Made by a program: the position numbers and the translations under genes
Shown: in pieces, positions 1-5,689 of the stretch
How the letters are laid out: every line of letters starts with the position of its first letter
Position numbering within the stretch: the first letter of the stretch is position 1
Notes under the pieces: generated by a model
Told to the model about the DNA's origin: nothing
Databases searched by the model: none
Seen by the model: only the letters and a program-made list of their open reading frames with translations
Source: an uncultured Burkholderiaceae bacterium
GTDB lineage: Bacteria > Pseudomonadota > Gammaproteobacteria > Burkholderiales > Burkholderiaceae
Length of the DNA: 6,290 nt
NCBI GenBank assembly: GCA_937862845.1
Contig: CALMCK010000206.1
Coordinates: forward strand, 1-6,290
Direction: 5' to 3'

Positions 1-2
1 CA

Positions 3-182
3 AATGAAGTGAAGGCCCGCATTGCCGCGGATTTGCGCCAGCGGGTGTGGCCATTGATGGACGGCGCAGCGATAGTGCCAGTGGTCAATCGTGTTTTTGA
101 TTTCGCCGACGTGCGTGCCGCCCATGAATACATGGCGTCGAATGTGCACATTGGCAAAATAGTATTGCAGTTGCACAAATAA
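3..182 (+). CDS. NAD(P)H:quinone oxidoreductase, PIG3-like zinc-free MDR family (C-terminal 59 residues; 5' end outside window)
   Basis: Only the last 59 codons are visible, ending at TAA 180-182. The reading frame opens at base 3 and runs back out of the window. The peptide contains EVKARIAADLRQRVWPLMD, then a segment ending in HIGKIVLQL. This is the usual C-terminus of medium-chain dehydrogenase/reductase proteins of the quinone oxidoreductase (PIG3-like) type: a helix followed by the final strand, with a conserved His-Ile-Gly-Lys near the end. Family members are soluble NADPH-dependent enzymes that reduce quinones and lack the catalytic zinc of alcohol dehydrogenases. The nucleotide-binding domain lies upstream and cannot be checked, so the exact substrate is unknown. 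In many Burkholderiales a gene of this kind lies upstream of tpiA-secG-nuo, which supports the call. A related zinc-free reductase of the same superfamily remains possible. Confidence 0.8.
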   Translation, partial: NEVKARIAADLRQRVWPLMDGAAIVPVVNRVFDFADVRAAHEYMASNVHIGKIVLQLHK

Positions 183-261
183 ATTTGAGCCTCAAAGCCA
201 CGGTAGACAAGGCATGCGCCGGATTGTTCGGTTGGTAATGAAGAAAATTGGCACGAGCCGA

Positions 262-290
262 TTGACCGCATGGGGGCAAATGCGTATAAT
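262..290 (+). promoter_or_regulatory. Sigma-70 promoter for secG and probably tRNA-Leu
   Basis: TTGACC (262-267) and a perfect TATAAT (285-290) are separated by exactly 17 bases. This matches the sigma-70 consensus at 11 of 12 positions. Transcription should start near base 297, leaving an untranslated leader of about 80 bases before the secG GTG. No terminator-like hairpin lies between it and the tRNA, so secG and tRNA-Leu are probably one transcript. The start site is inferred and not measured. Confidence 0.75.
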
Positions 291-301
291 CGCCCTGTTT
301 C

Positions 302-319
302 GGACGACACAGGTCGTTT
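302..319 (+). other. Small hairpin in the secG 5' leader
   Basis: ACGAC (304-308) pairs with GTCGT (313-317) around a four-base ACAG loop, and two G-U pairs could extend the stem at its base. It lies a few bases after the predicted transcription start. It has no T-run, so it is not an intrinsic terminator. It could protect the 5' end of the mRNA, but a five-pair stem can also arise by chance. Confidence 0.3.
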
Positions 320-377
320 GATGAAGAATTTTAAATGTTTGGCTTGCAATTGATGCGGACGGACAAAAGGGTATGCA

Positions 378-755
378 GTGGAAATTATTAAGAGCGTAGC
401 ATTGGTGCTACTGGTGATTGCGGCATTGTCCATCATCGTTCTCGTTTTGTTGCAACAAGGCAAGGGCGCGGATGCGGGCGCGGCGTTTGGCGCTGGCTCC
501 TCTGGCAGTGTGTTTGGTTCAGCGGGCTCGGCCAATTTTTTGAGCCGCAGCACGTCATGGATGGCCACGGTTTTTATCGTGTGCACTGTGTTTTTGTCAT
601 TTGCGCCGATGGGCGTGAACAGTGGTGGCAGCGCTTTGAGCGGTGTTGTTGCGCCAGCGAGTGATGCCACGGCACCAGCGAGTGGGGCAGCTGCGTCAGA
701 TGCGACGCCAAAAGAGCAAGCGCCTGCGAAACCTGCGGACAATATCCCGAAATAA
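378..755 (+). CDS. secG: Preprotein translocase subunit SecG
   Basis: SecG is the small accessory subunit of the SecYEG channel in the inner membrane and assists SecA-driven export of unfolded proteins. The 125-residue product has the family layout: a first membrane helix at about residues 6-25, the conserved cytoplasmic segment LLQQGKGADAG (24-34) with a Gly/Ser-rich stretch ending in the NFLSRST motif (53-59), and a second helix at about 61-76. The start is GTG at 378, preceded by AAGGG (367-371) six bases upstream. The nearby ATG at 373 is in another frame and soon meets a stop. The tail (about 83-125) is low-complexity Ala/Pro/Ser/Lys. Part of it is encoded by a 13-base near-repeat (651-663 and 672-684, one mismatch, in the same frame), which suggests slippage or duplication in a weakly constrained region. 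Tails of this kind are common in betaproteobacterial SecG. Confidence 0.95.
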   Translation: MEIIKSVALVLLVIAALSIIVLVLLQQGKGADAGAAFGAGSSGSVFGSAGSANFLSRSTSWMATVFIVCTVFLSFAPMGVNSGGSALSGVVAPASDATAPASGAAASDATPKEQAPAKPADNIPK

Positions 756-810
756 GAAATAAGTGCTGTACAGTATTTGGTTTAACCTCAGTTTTAAAAA
801 GTTTTAAAAC
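756..810 (+). other. AT-rich spacer between secG and tRNA-Leu
   Basis: This 55-base stretch contains the palindrome CTGTACAG, two tandem copies of GTTTTAAAA (791-799 and 801-809), and the ten-base palindrome GTTTTAAAAC ending directly at the tRNA 5' end. No good -35/-10 pair is placed to start at the tRNA, so the tRNA is more likely processed from the secG transcript. The AT-rich sequence may simply leave the tRNA 5' flank unstructured for RNase P. Confidence 0.4.
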
Positions 811-895
811 GCCGTCGTGGTGAAATTGGTAGACACGCTATCTTGAGGGGGTAGTGCTTTAGGGTGTGCGAGTTCGACTCTCGCCGACGGCACCA
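811..895 (+). tRNA. tRNA-Leu, anticodon GAG
   Basis: This is a class II tRNA of 82 bases plus an encoded CCA. The acceptor stem is GCCGTCG (811-817) with CGACGGC (885-891), followed by discriminator A892 and CCA 893-895. The D stem is GTG (820-822) with CAC (834-836). The anticodon stem is CTATC (838-842) with GGTAG (850-854), including one G-U pair. The anticodon GAG is at 845-847, preceded by U at 844. A 13-base variable region (855-867) follows, then T stem GCGAG/CTCGC (868-872, 880-884) around loop TTCGACT. The long variable region, A discriminator and GAG anticodon together specify leucine, reading CUC and CUU codons. A tRNA-Leu between secG and nuoA is a recurring arrangement in betaproteobacteria. 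Confidence 0.97.
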
Positions 896-900
896 AACAC

Positions 901-934
901 AAAGGCGCAAACCGGGTTACCTGTTTGCGCTTTT
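901..934 (+). terminator. Probable intrinsic terminator after tRNA-Leu
   Basis: GCGCAAAC (905-912) and GTTTGCGC (923-930) form a perfect eight-pair stem with a ten-base loop. The flanking AAAG (901-904) and TTTT (931-934) can extend it by four weaker pairs. The hairpin begins six bases after the tRNA CCA end. The T-run is short (TTTT, then AAAT), so termination may be incomplete and some read-through into nuoA is plausible. The short distance to the tRNA suggests its main role is to define the 3' end of the secG-tRNA transcript. Confidence 0.65.
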
Positions 935-1044
935 AAATAAAAACCTCGCGTCACGACGTAAAGCGGCTTAGAATGGCTGCAATGTGTTTGATAGAGGCGC
1001 GGTTCATAACATGAATCGTTGAGTCAACTAAAAATGGAAAAGCC
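935..1044 (+). other. Intergenic region upstream of nuoA; no convincing promoter
   Basis: This stretch should hold the nuo operon promoter if the hairpin at 901-934 terminates well. I see only weak candidates: TAGAAT (969-974) without a recognisable -35 at the right distance, and TTGATA (988-993) followed 17 bases later by ATGAAT, a poor -10. No coding frame is visible. The nuoA ribosome binding site GGAAAAG (1036-1042) lies at the end. The promoter may depend on an activator or another sigma factor, or nuoA may be read through from upstream. Confidence 0.4.
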
Positions 1045-1422
1045 ATGAATATCGCGAATTACGTTCCCGTACTCTTGTTTTTGGTGGCTGCGACAGGCCT
1101 AGGCGCGCTCGTGGTTGCGATCGGTTTTATCCTTGGCCCACGCAAGCCTGATGCGGCCAAACTCTCTCCTTATGAATGTGGCTTTGAAGCCTTTGAAGAC
1201 GCACGCATGCGTTTCGATGTGCGTTACTATTTGGTCGCGATTTTGTTCATTTTGTTCGATCTCGAGGCGGCATTCTTAATCCCGTGGGCCATTGCCCTAA
1301 AAGACCTGTCAACGCCAGAAGTCGGCGTTTACTACGGCTTCGGCGTCATGCTGGTGTTTTTGGTCGAGCTGGTGCTGGGGTATGTTTACATTTGGAAAAA
1401 AGGCGCGCTTGACTGGGAATAA
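1045..1422 (+). CDS. nuoA: NADH-quinone oxidoreductase subunit A (complex I, ND3 homologue)
   Basis: NuoA is a small membrane subunit of complex I at the junction of the membrane and peripheral arms, near the quinone entrance. The 125-residue product has three predicted membrane helices (about 7-30, 62-82 and 95-116). Between the first two lies the conserved loop SPYECGFEAFEDAR (41-54). Cys45 in this loop corresponds to the ND3 cysteine that reports the active/deactive state in mitochondrial complex I. Helix 2 carries the conserved acidic residues Asp72 and Glu74 in FDLEAAFL, equivalent to Asp79 and Glu81 of E. coli NuoA. The C-terminus YIWKKGALDWE is typical of betaproteobacteria. The ATG at 1045 has GGA six bases upstream. 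The length is a few residues above that of common homologues. It is the first gene of the nuo operon. Confidence 0.97.
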   Translation: MNIANYVPVLLFLVAATGLGALVVAIGFILGPRKPDAAKLSPYECGFEAFEDARMRFDVRYYLVAILFILFDLEAAFLIPWAIALKDLSTPEVGVYYGFGVMLVFLVELVLGYVYIWKKGALDWE

Positions 1423-1519
1423 TCGGTCAGGCGTTTTTGCGTTTTGGATTTAGTCATGTAATTGCAAGCGAGAAGAGCGTTCGCATTAAGAACAAAGCTT
1501 TTTTTGAAAAGGTCAGTCA
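1423..1519 (+). other. 97-base nuoA-nuoB spacer
   Basis: This is the longest gap inside the visible part of the operon; the other junctions overlap by 4 bases or are separated by 7 to 17 bases. It holds a short direct repeat (GCGTTTT at 1431 and again at 1439), a possible weak GCGA/TCGC stem around 1469-1485, and an A/T-rich run (TTTTTTTGAAAAGG) leading into the nuoB ribosome binding site AAAAGG (1507-1512). No open frame, promoter or true terminator is evident. It could be an mRNA processing site or simply neutral sequence. Confidence 0.4.
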
Positions 1520-2032
1520 ATGAGCGATACCATCGAAAAGCAAGGGTTTGTCACCACCACTGCTGAAAATTTAATCAACTGGACGCGCACAGGATCGCTG
1601 TGGCCGATGACGTTTGGTTTGGCCTGCTGCGCGGTCGAAATGATGCATGCTGGCGCTGCGCGTTATGACTTGGATCGCTTTGGCATTGTGTTTCGCCCCA
1701 GCCCACGTCAGTCCGATGTGATGGTGGTGGCGGGCACGCTGTGCAACAAAATGGCCCCCGCATTGCGCAAAGTATACGATCAAATGCCCGAGCCACGTTG
1801 GGTGATTTCGATGGGTTCATGCGCCAACGGCGGTGGTTACTATCATTATTCTTACTCAGTGGTGCGCGGTTGCGACCGTGTTGTGCCTGTTGATATTTAT
1901 GTGCCTGGTTGCCCACCGACTGCGGAAGCCTTAATTTACGGCATCATTCAATTACAAAACAAAATCATCCGCAAACAAACCAAAGTCAGCCCGCTCGATC
2001 GTGCGGCTGCTGCGACGCGAGGTGCCGCATGA
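1520..2032 (+). CDS. nuoB: NADH-quinone oxidoreductase subunit B (complex I, N2 cluster subunit)
   Basis: NuoB (PSST homologue) carries iron-sulfur cluster N2, the last carrier, which passes electrons to quinone at the interface with NuoD. The 170-residue product holds the four expected ligands: the adjacent pair Cys36-Cys37 in LACCAVEM, Cys101 in MGSCANGGG and Cys131 in VPGCPPTAEAL. The LINWTRTGSLWPMTFG segment (18-33) and the RPSPRQSDVMVVAGT segment (59-73) are near-identical to typical betaproteobacterial NuoB. The ATG at 1520 has AAAAGG about seven bases upstream. The C-terminus (about 152-170) is a variable Lys/Ala-rich tail, slightly longer than in most relatives, and its last bases overlap the nuoC start (ATGA), which implies translational coupling. 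Confidence 0.98.
   Translation: MSDTIEKQGFVTTTAENLINWTRTGSLWPMTFGLACCAVEMMHAGAARYDLDRFGIVFRPSPRQSDVMVVAGTLCNKMAPALRKVYDQMPEPRWVISMGSCANGGGYYHYSYSVVRGCDRVVPVDIYVPGCPPTAEALIYGIIQLQNKIIRKQTKVSPLDRAAAATRGAA
2019..2032 (+). promoter_or_regulatory. nuoC ribosome binding site and nuoB/nuoC ATGA overlap
   Basis: GAGG (2019-2022) lies six bases before the ATG at 2029-2031, and this ATG overlaps the nuoB stop TGA (2030-2032). The pair fixes the nuoC start. The longer in-frame reading from 1909 would lie within nuoB for 120 bases and encodes nothing resembling NuoC. The arrangement favours termination-reinitiation, giving balanced NuoB and NuoC synthesis. Confidence 0.85.
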
Positions 2033-2628
2033 GTACATGGCAAAGTAAACTGGTCGAGCAGCTCGATGTTGTTTTCGGCGAAAAAATCACTGTCAGCGAG
2101 GCTCTGGGCGAAGTGACTTTGGTGGTTGCTGCCTCAGATTATTATGAGACGTGCCAGACCTTGCACGACCACCCTGCGTTGAAATTCGACATCATGGTCG
2201 ATCATGCGGGCATGGATTATTCTGAGTTTGGTGGCGAGGGCATGTGGGACGGCGAGCGTTTTGCCGTGGTGCTGCATCTGTTGTCCATCGAGCACAATTA
2301 CCGCGTGCGTGTGCGCGTGTTTGCCACCGACGCGTCGTTCCCTGTTTTGCCAAGCGTCACAGGCGTATGGGCGGCGGCGGACTGGTATGAGCGTGAAGCA
2401 TTTGACATGTATGGCATTGTATTTGAAGGCCACAACGACTTGCGCCGCATTTTGACTGACTACGGTTTTATCGGTCATCCGCTGCGCAAGGATTTCCCTG
2501 TGTCGGGTCATGTTGAAATGCGTTATGACCCAGAACAAGGTCGTGTGATTTATCAACCTGTGACCATTGACCCGCGTGAAATCACGCCGCGTGTGATTCG
2601 TGAAGAAGGGTATGGCCGCGTTCAATAA
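2029..2628 (+). CDS. nuoC: NADH-quinone oxidoreductase subunit C (complex I, 30 kDa subunit)
   Basis: NuoC is a peripheral-arm subunit without cofactors that packs against NuoD and NuoB and stabilises the connecting module. The 199-residue product begins MSTWQSKLVEQL and has the usual alpha/beta N-terminal domain (about 1-110). The 30 kDa-subunit signature follows: YEREAFDMYGI (120-130), then GHNDLRRILTDYGFIGHPLR and RKDFPVSG. The C-terminal extension (VEMRYDPEQ, then PREITPRVIREEGYG) is the betaproteobacterial form. The length fits free-standing NuoC, in contrast with the NuoCD fusion of enterobacteria. The ATG at 2029 is chosen because of GAGG at 2019-2022 and the ATGA overlap with nuoB. 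An upstream in-frame ATG at 1909 exists but would add 40 non-homologous residues. Confidence 0.97.
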   Translation: MSTWQSKLVEQLDVVFGEKITVSEALGEVTLVVAASDYYETCQTLHDHPALKFDIMVDHAGMDYSEFGGEGMWDGERFAVVLHLLSIEHNYRVRVRVFATDASFPVLPSVTGVWAAADWYEREAFDMYGIVFEGHNDLRRILTDYGFIGHPLRKDFPVSGHVEMRYDPEQGRVIYQPVTIDPREITPRVIREEGYGRVQ

Positions 2629-2645
2629 GCGCGCCGCAAAAAATT

Positions 2646-3899
2646 ATGGCAGAAATTAAAAACTACACTCTGAACTTTGGCCCGCAGCATCCTGCGGCAC
2701 ACGGCGTTTTGCGCCTCGTGCTTGAGCTCGATGGCGAAGTCGTCCAACGCGCTGATCCGCACATTGGCTTACTGCACCGCGCGACCGAGAAGCTCGCTGA
2801 GCATAAAACCTATATTCAAGCACTGCCTTATATGGACCGTCTCGACTACGTCTCGATGATGAGCAATGAGCATGCTTATGTGATGACCATTGAAAAAATG
2901 CTGGGCGTGCAAGTGCCCGAGCGTGCACAGTACATCCGCGTGTTGTTTGATGAAATCACCCGAATTCTGAACCACCTGATGTCGATTGGTGCGCATGCGC
3001 TGGACGTCGGTGCGATGACGCCATTTTTGTACGCATTCCGCGATCGTGAGGATTTATTTGACGCATATGAAGCTGTATCGGGAGCGCGCATGCACGCTGC
3101 CTACTACCGCCCAGGTGGTGTCGCGCGTGATTTGCCTGACACCATGCCACAATTGCGTAAGTCAACGGTGCGCAGCCAGTCGTCGGTCGATCGTGTCAAT
3201 GCCAACCGCCAAGGCTCACTGCTTGATTTCCTTGAAGACTTCACGCAACGTTTTCCGAATTATGTCGATGAATACGAAACCCTGTTGACCGACAACCGCA
3301 TTTGGAAACAGCGATTGGTGGACATCGGTATCGTCACACCTGAACGCGCGAAGGCGTGGGGTTTCACAGGTCCGATGTTGCGTGGTTCTGGCATTGCGTG
3401 GGATTTGCGTAAAAACCAACCCTACGAAGTATATGAAAAAATGGCGTTTGACATTCCCGTCGGTAAAAACGGTGACTCATACGATCGCTATTTGGTCCGA
3501 ATCGCAGAAATGCGCGAATCATGCAAAATCATGACACAGTGCATTGCCTGGCTTAAAGTCAATCAAGGCGCTGTCATCGTCGATGACCATAAAATCGCGC
3601 CACCATCTCGCACAGACATGAAGTCCAACATGGAATCATTGATTCACCACTTCAAGTTGTTTTCTGAAGGCATGCACATTCCGCCATCAGAGGCCTATGC
3701 CGCTGTTGAGCATCCCAAAGGTGAATTCGGCATCTACATGGTGTCTGACGGTGCGAACAAGCCCTACCGCCTTAAAATCCGTGCGCCAGGTTTCCCGCAT
3801 TTGCAAGCGCTGGACGAAATGAGTCGCGGCCACATGTTGGCAGACGTTGTGACGATTATTGGCACACAAGACATCGTTTTTGGCGAAATTGACAGGTAA
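2646..3899 (+). CDS. nuoD: NADH-quinone oxidoreductase subunit D (complex I, 49 kDa subunit)
   Basis: NuoD forms most of the quinone-binding pocket next to cluster N2 and is related to the large subunit of [NiFe] hydrogenases, without the metal-binding cysteines. The 417-residue product has the usual length. The N-terminal motif NFGPQHPAAHGVLR (10-23) includes His19, and Tyr68 lies in MDRLDYVSMM. By alignment in my head these match His38 and Tyr87 of Thermus Nqo4, which contact the quinone head group. HRATEKLAEHKTY (44-56) and the C-terminal DIVFGEIDR (409-417) are also conserved. The gene starts 17 bases after nuoC stops. The bases before the ATG (CGCCGCAAAAAATT) contain no clear Shine-Dalgarno sequence, so translation probably depends on ribosomes arriving from nuoC. 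The start is supported by its match to the common MAEIKNYTLNFGPQHP N-terminus. Confidence 0.98.
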   Translation: MAEIKNYTLNFGPQHPAAHGVLRLVLELDGEVVQRADPHIGLLHRATEKLAEHKTYIQALPYMDRLDYVSMMSNEHAYVMTIEKMLGVQVPERAQYIRVLFDEITRILNHLMSIGAHALDVGAMTPFLYAFRDREDLFDAYEAVSGARMHAAYYRPGGVARDLPDTMPQLRKSTVRSQSSVDRVNANRQGSLLDFLEDFTQRFPNYVDEYETLLTDNRIWKQRLVDIGIVTPERAKAWGFTGPMLRGSGIAWDLRKNQPYEVYEKMAFDIPVGKNGDSYDRYLVRIAEMRESCKIMTQCIAWLKVNQGAVIVDDHKIAPPSRTDMKSNMESLIHHFKLFSEGMHIPPSEAYAAVEHPKGEFGIYMVSDGANKPYRLKIRAPGFPHLQALDEMSRGHMLADVVTIIGTQDIVFGEIDR

Positions 3900-3906
3900 A
3901 TAAATT

Positions 3907-4383
3907 ATGTTATCAGAACAATCACTGGCGCTCATCGCCACCGAAGTCGCGAAATACCCCGCCGAGCAAAAACGCTCAGCGGTCATGGGCGCACTGCGCA
4001 TTGCCCAAGTCGAAAAAGGCTGGGTCTCGCCTGAAGTCATGGCGGAAGTGGCTGTCATCCTTGATATGCCGCCCGTCGCGGTTCAGGAAGTGGCGACGTT
4101 TTACAATATGTATGACCTCAAGCTAGTCGGCAAGCACAAAATCACGGTGTGCACCAATTTACCTTGCGCCTTGTCGGGCGGCGTCGATGCGGCCGAATAC
4201 ATCCAGAAAAAATTAAACATTGGTTTCAATGAAACCACTGCCGACGGCATGTTCACCCTCAAAGAGGGCGAATGCATGGGCGCCTGCGGCGATGCACCTG
4301 TGCTGTTGCACAACAACCACACCATGTGCAGCTTCATGAGCACCGCTAAAATCGACGAATTGTTGCAGGAGTTGGCCAAATGA
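3907..4383 (+). CDS. nuoE: NADH-quinone oxidoreductase subunit E (complex I, 24 kDa subunit)
   Basis: NuoE is part of the NADH dehydrogenase module and binds the [2Fe-2S] cluster N1a, close to FMN in NuoF. The 158-residue product has a helical N-terminal part (about 1-75) containing the conserved EVATFYNMYDL (61-71) and a thioredoxin-like C-terminal domain. All four ligands are present: Cys82 and Cys87 in VCTNLPCALSGG, and Cys123 and Cys127 in EGECMGACGDAPV. The start lies seven bases after the nuoD stop. The likely ribosome binding site is AGG at 3894-3896, inside the last sense codon of nuoD. The stop TGA overlaps the nuoF ATG. The length is normal for the family. Confidence 0.98.
   Translation: MLSEQSLALIATEVAKYPAEQKRSAVMGALRIAQVEKGWVSPEVMAEVAVILDMPPVAVQEVATFYNMYDLKLVGKHKITVCTNLPCALSGGVDAAEYIQKKLNIGFNETTADGMFTLKEGECMGACGDAPVLLHNNHTMCSFMSTAKIDELLQELAK
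4367..4383 (+). promoter_or_regulatory. nuoF ribosome binding site and nuoE/nuoF ATGA overlap
   Basis: AGGAG (4367-4371) sits eight bases before the ATG at 4380-4382, which shares bases with the nuoE stop TGA (4381-4383). It is among the best Shine-Dalgarno matches in the window and supports this start over the out-of-frame ATG at 4385. NuoE and NuoF are needed in equal amounts, which fits coupled translation. Confidence 0.8.
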
Positions 4384-5678
4384 CATGTTTGCATGACCGA
4401 CACATTGACCCCGTCATCCTCGCTGGCTTAAATGGCCAAAACTGGGGCTTGGACGACTATGTCGCACGCGGCGGTTACGCTGTGCTTAAAAAAATACTGG
4501 CCGAACAAACGCCACCTGATGATATTTTGACCGAGATGAAACTCTCAGCACTGCGCGGCCGTGGCGGCGCAGGCTTTCCAACTGGCTTGAAATGGAGCTT
4601 TATGCCCCGCATGTACCCAGGGCAAAAATACCTCGTGTGCAACACCGACGAAGGCGAGCCGGGCACATTTAAAGACCGCGACATCATTCGCTACAACCCG
4701 CATGCATTGATTGAAGGCATGGCGATTGCCGCTTATGTCATGGGCATCAGCAAGGGTTATAACTACATTCACGGTGAAATCTTCTCTGAGTACACGCGTT
4801 TTGAAGAAGCGCTGGCGCAAGCGCGGCAAGCGGGCATGTTGGGCGACAACATTGCAGGTTCAGGTTTTAATTTCGATTTGTTTGCCCACCATGGATATGG
4901 TGCGTATATTTGCGGCGAAGAAACCTCTTTGCTCGAATCACTCGAAGGCAAAAAAGGCCAGCCACGCTTTAAGCCACCATTCCCAGCGTCTTTCGGTCTG
5001 TATGGCAAGCCAACCACGATTAACAACACCGAGACTTTCGCTGCTGTGCCATTTTTACTCAAAATGGGTGGCCAAGCCTACCTCGACATCGGTAAGCCGA
5101 ACAACGGCGGCTCGAAGATTTTCTCGATTTCAGGTGACGTGAATTTACCTGGCAATTACGAAGTGCCGATGGGCACACCTTTTGCCAAAGTGCTCGAGCT
5201 CGCTGGCGGTATGCGCGGCGGCGCGATTAAAGCGGTCATTCCGGGTGGCTCCTCTGCACCAGTCGTTCCTGGCGCGATTATGATGGACACCGACATGGAC
5301 TATGATTCGATTTCGAAAGCGGGCTCAATGCTCGGTTCGGGCGCGATTATCGTCATGAACGACACACGCTGCATGGTCAAATCATTATTGCGCTTGTCTT
5401 ATTTTTACTACGAAGAATCTTGCGGCCAATGCACGCCGTGCCGTGAAGGCACTGGCTGGCTCTGGCGCGTGGTGCATCGCATTGAGCACGGTCAAGGTCG
5501 CCCTGGCGATTTGGAGTTGCTCGATTCGGTCGCAGGTAACATCATGGGGCGCACCATTTGTGCGCTTGGCGATGCTGCTGCCATGCCCGTTCGTTCGTTC
5601 GTCAAACACTTCCGTGATGAGTTCGCTCATCACATCGAGCACAAGTCTTGCCTTGTGCCGACTTCACACGTTATTTGA
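4380..5678 (+). CDS. nuoF: NADH-quinone oxidoreductase subunit F (complex I, 51 kDa NADH- and FMN-binding subunit)
   Basis: NuoF oxidises NADH, takes the hydride on FMN and passes electrons to [4Fe-4S] cluster N3. The 432-residue product shows the glycine-rich RGRGGAGFPTGLKW (59-72) of the Rossmann-like nucleotide site, NTDEGEPGTFKDR (88-100), CGEETSLLESLEG (178-190) and NNTETF (215-220), all part of the FMN/NADH pocket. Cluster N3 ligands are Cys348, Cys351 and Cys354 in SCGQCTPCREGTG, plus Cys394 in TICALGD. The length and N-terminus (MTCLHDRHIDPVILAGLNG) match betaproteobacterial homologues. The final residues after HKSCLV (about PTSHVI) are a short variable tail. It follows nuoE with a four-base overlap and precedes nuoG by 11 bases. 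Confidence 0.98.
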   Translation: MTCLHDRHIDPVILAGLNGQNWGLDDYVARGGYAVLKKILAEQTPPDDILTEMKLSALRGRGGAGFPTGLKWSFMPRMYPGQKYLVCNTDEGEPGTFKDRDIIRYNPHALIEGMAIAAYVMGISKGYNYIHGEIFSEYTRFEEALAQARQAGMLGDNIAGSGFNFDLFAHHGYGAYICGEETSLLESLEGKKGQPRFKPPFPASFGLYGKPTTINNTETFAAVPFLLKMGGQAYLDIGKPNNGGSKIFSISGDVNLPGNYEVPMGTPFAKVLELAGGMRGGAIKAVIPGGSSAPVVPGAIMMDTDMDYDSISKAGSMLGSGAIIVMNDTRCMVKSLLRLSYFYYEESCGQCTPCREGTGWLWRVVHRIEHGQGRPGDLELLDSVAGNIMGRTICALGDAAAMPVRSFVKHFRDEFAHHIEHKSCLVPTSHVI

Positions 5679-5689
5679 GGCAGGTCACC

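Noticed and set aside
184..196. TTTGAG/CTCAAA inverted repeat just after the oxidoreductase stop
   Set aside because: The arms are one base apart, so a usable hairpin would have only four pairs, and no T-run follows. It is not a credible terminator.
321..353. Ten-codon open frame in the secG leader (MKNFKCLACN)
   Set aside because: It has no convincing ribosome binding site. It could be a leader peptide, but nothing distinguishes it from a chance frame of this size.
801..810. GTTTTAAAAC palindrome directly before the tRNA
   Set aside because: A ten-base AT-rich palindrome within a run of similar sequence is likely by chance. It does not match an operator I can name.
1909..2028. Upstream in-frame extension of nuoC (ATG at 1909)
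   Set aside because: It lies wholly inside nuoB in another frame and adds 40 residues with no NuoC similarity. GAGG plus the ATGA overlap places the start at 2029.
2134..2625. 163-codon antisense open frame opposite nuoC
   Set aside because: Its composition (His-, Arg- and Thr-rich, no domain) is that of a reverse shadow of a real coding frame, and nuoC on the + strand is unambiguous.
3687..4058. 123-codon antisense open frame across the nuoD-nuoE junction
   Set aside because: It has no recognisable domain and its peptide reads as the complement of nuoD and nuoE codons, both of which are clearly real.
4711..5142. 143-codon + strand open frame inside nuoF in another frame
   Set aside because: It is low-quality sequence with no family features and is fully covered by conserved NuoF motifs in the true frame.
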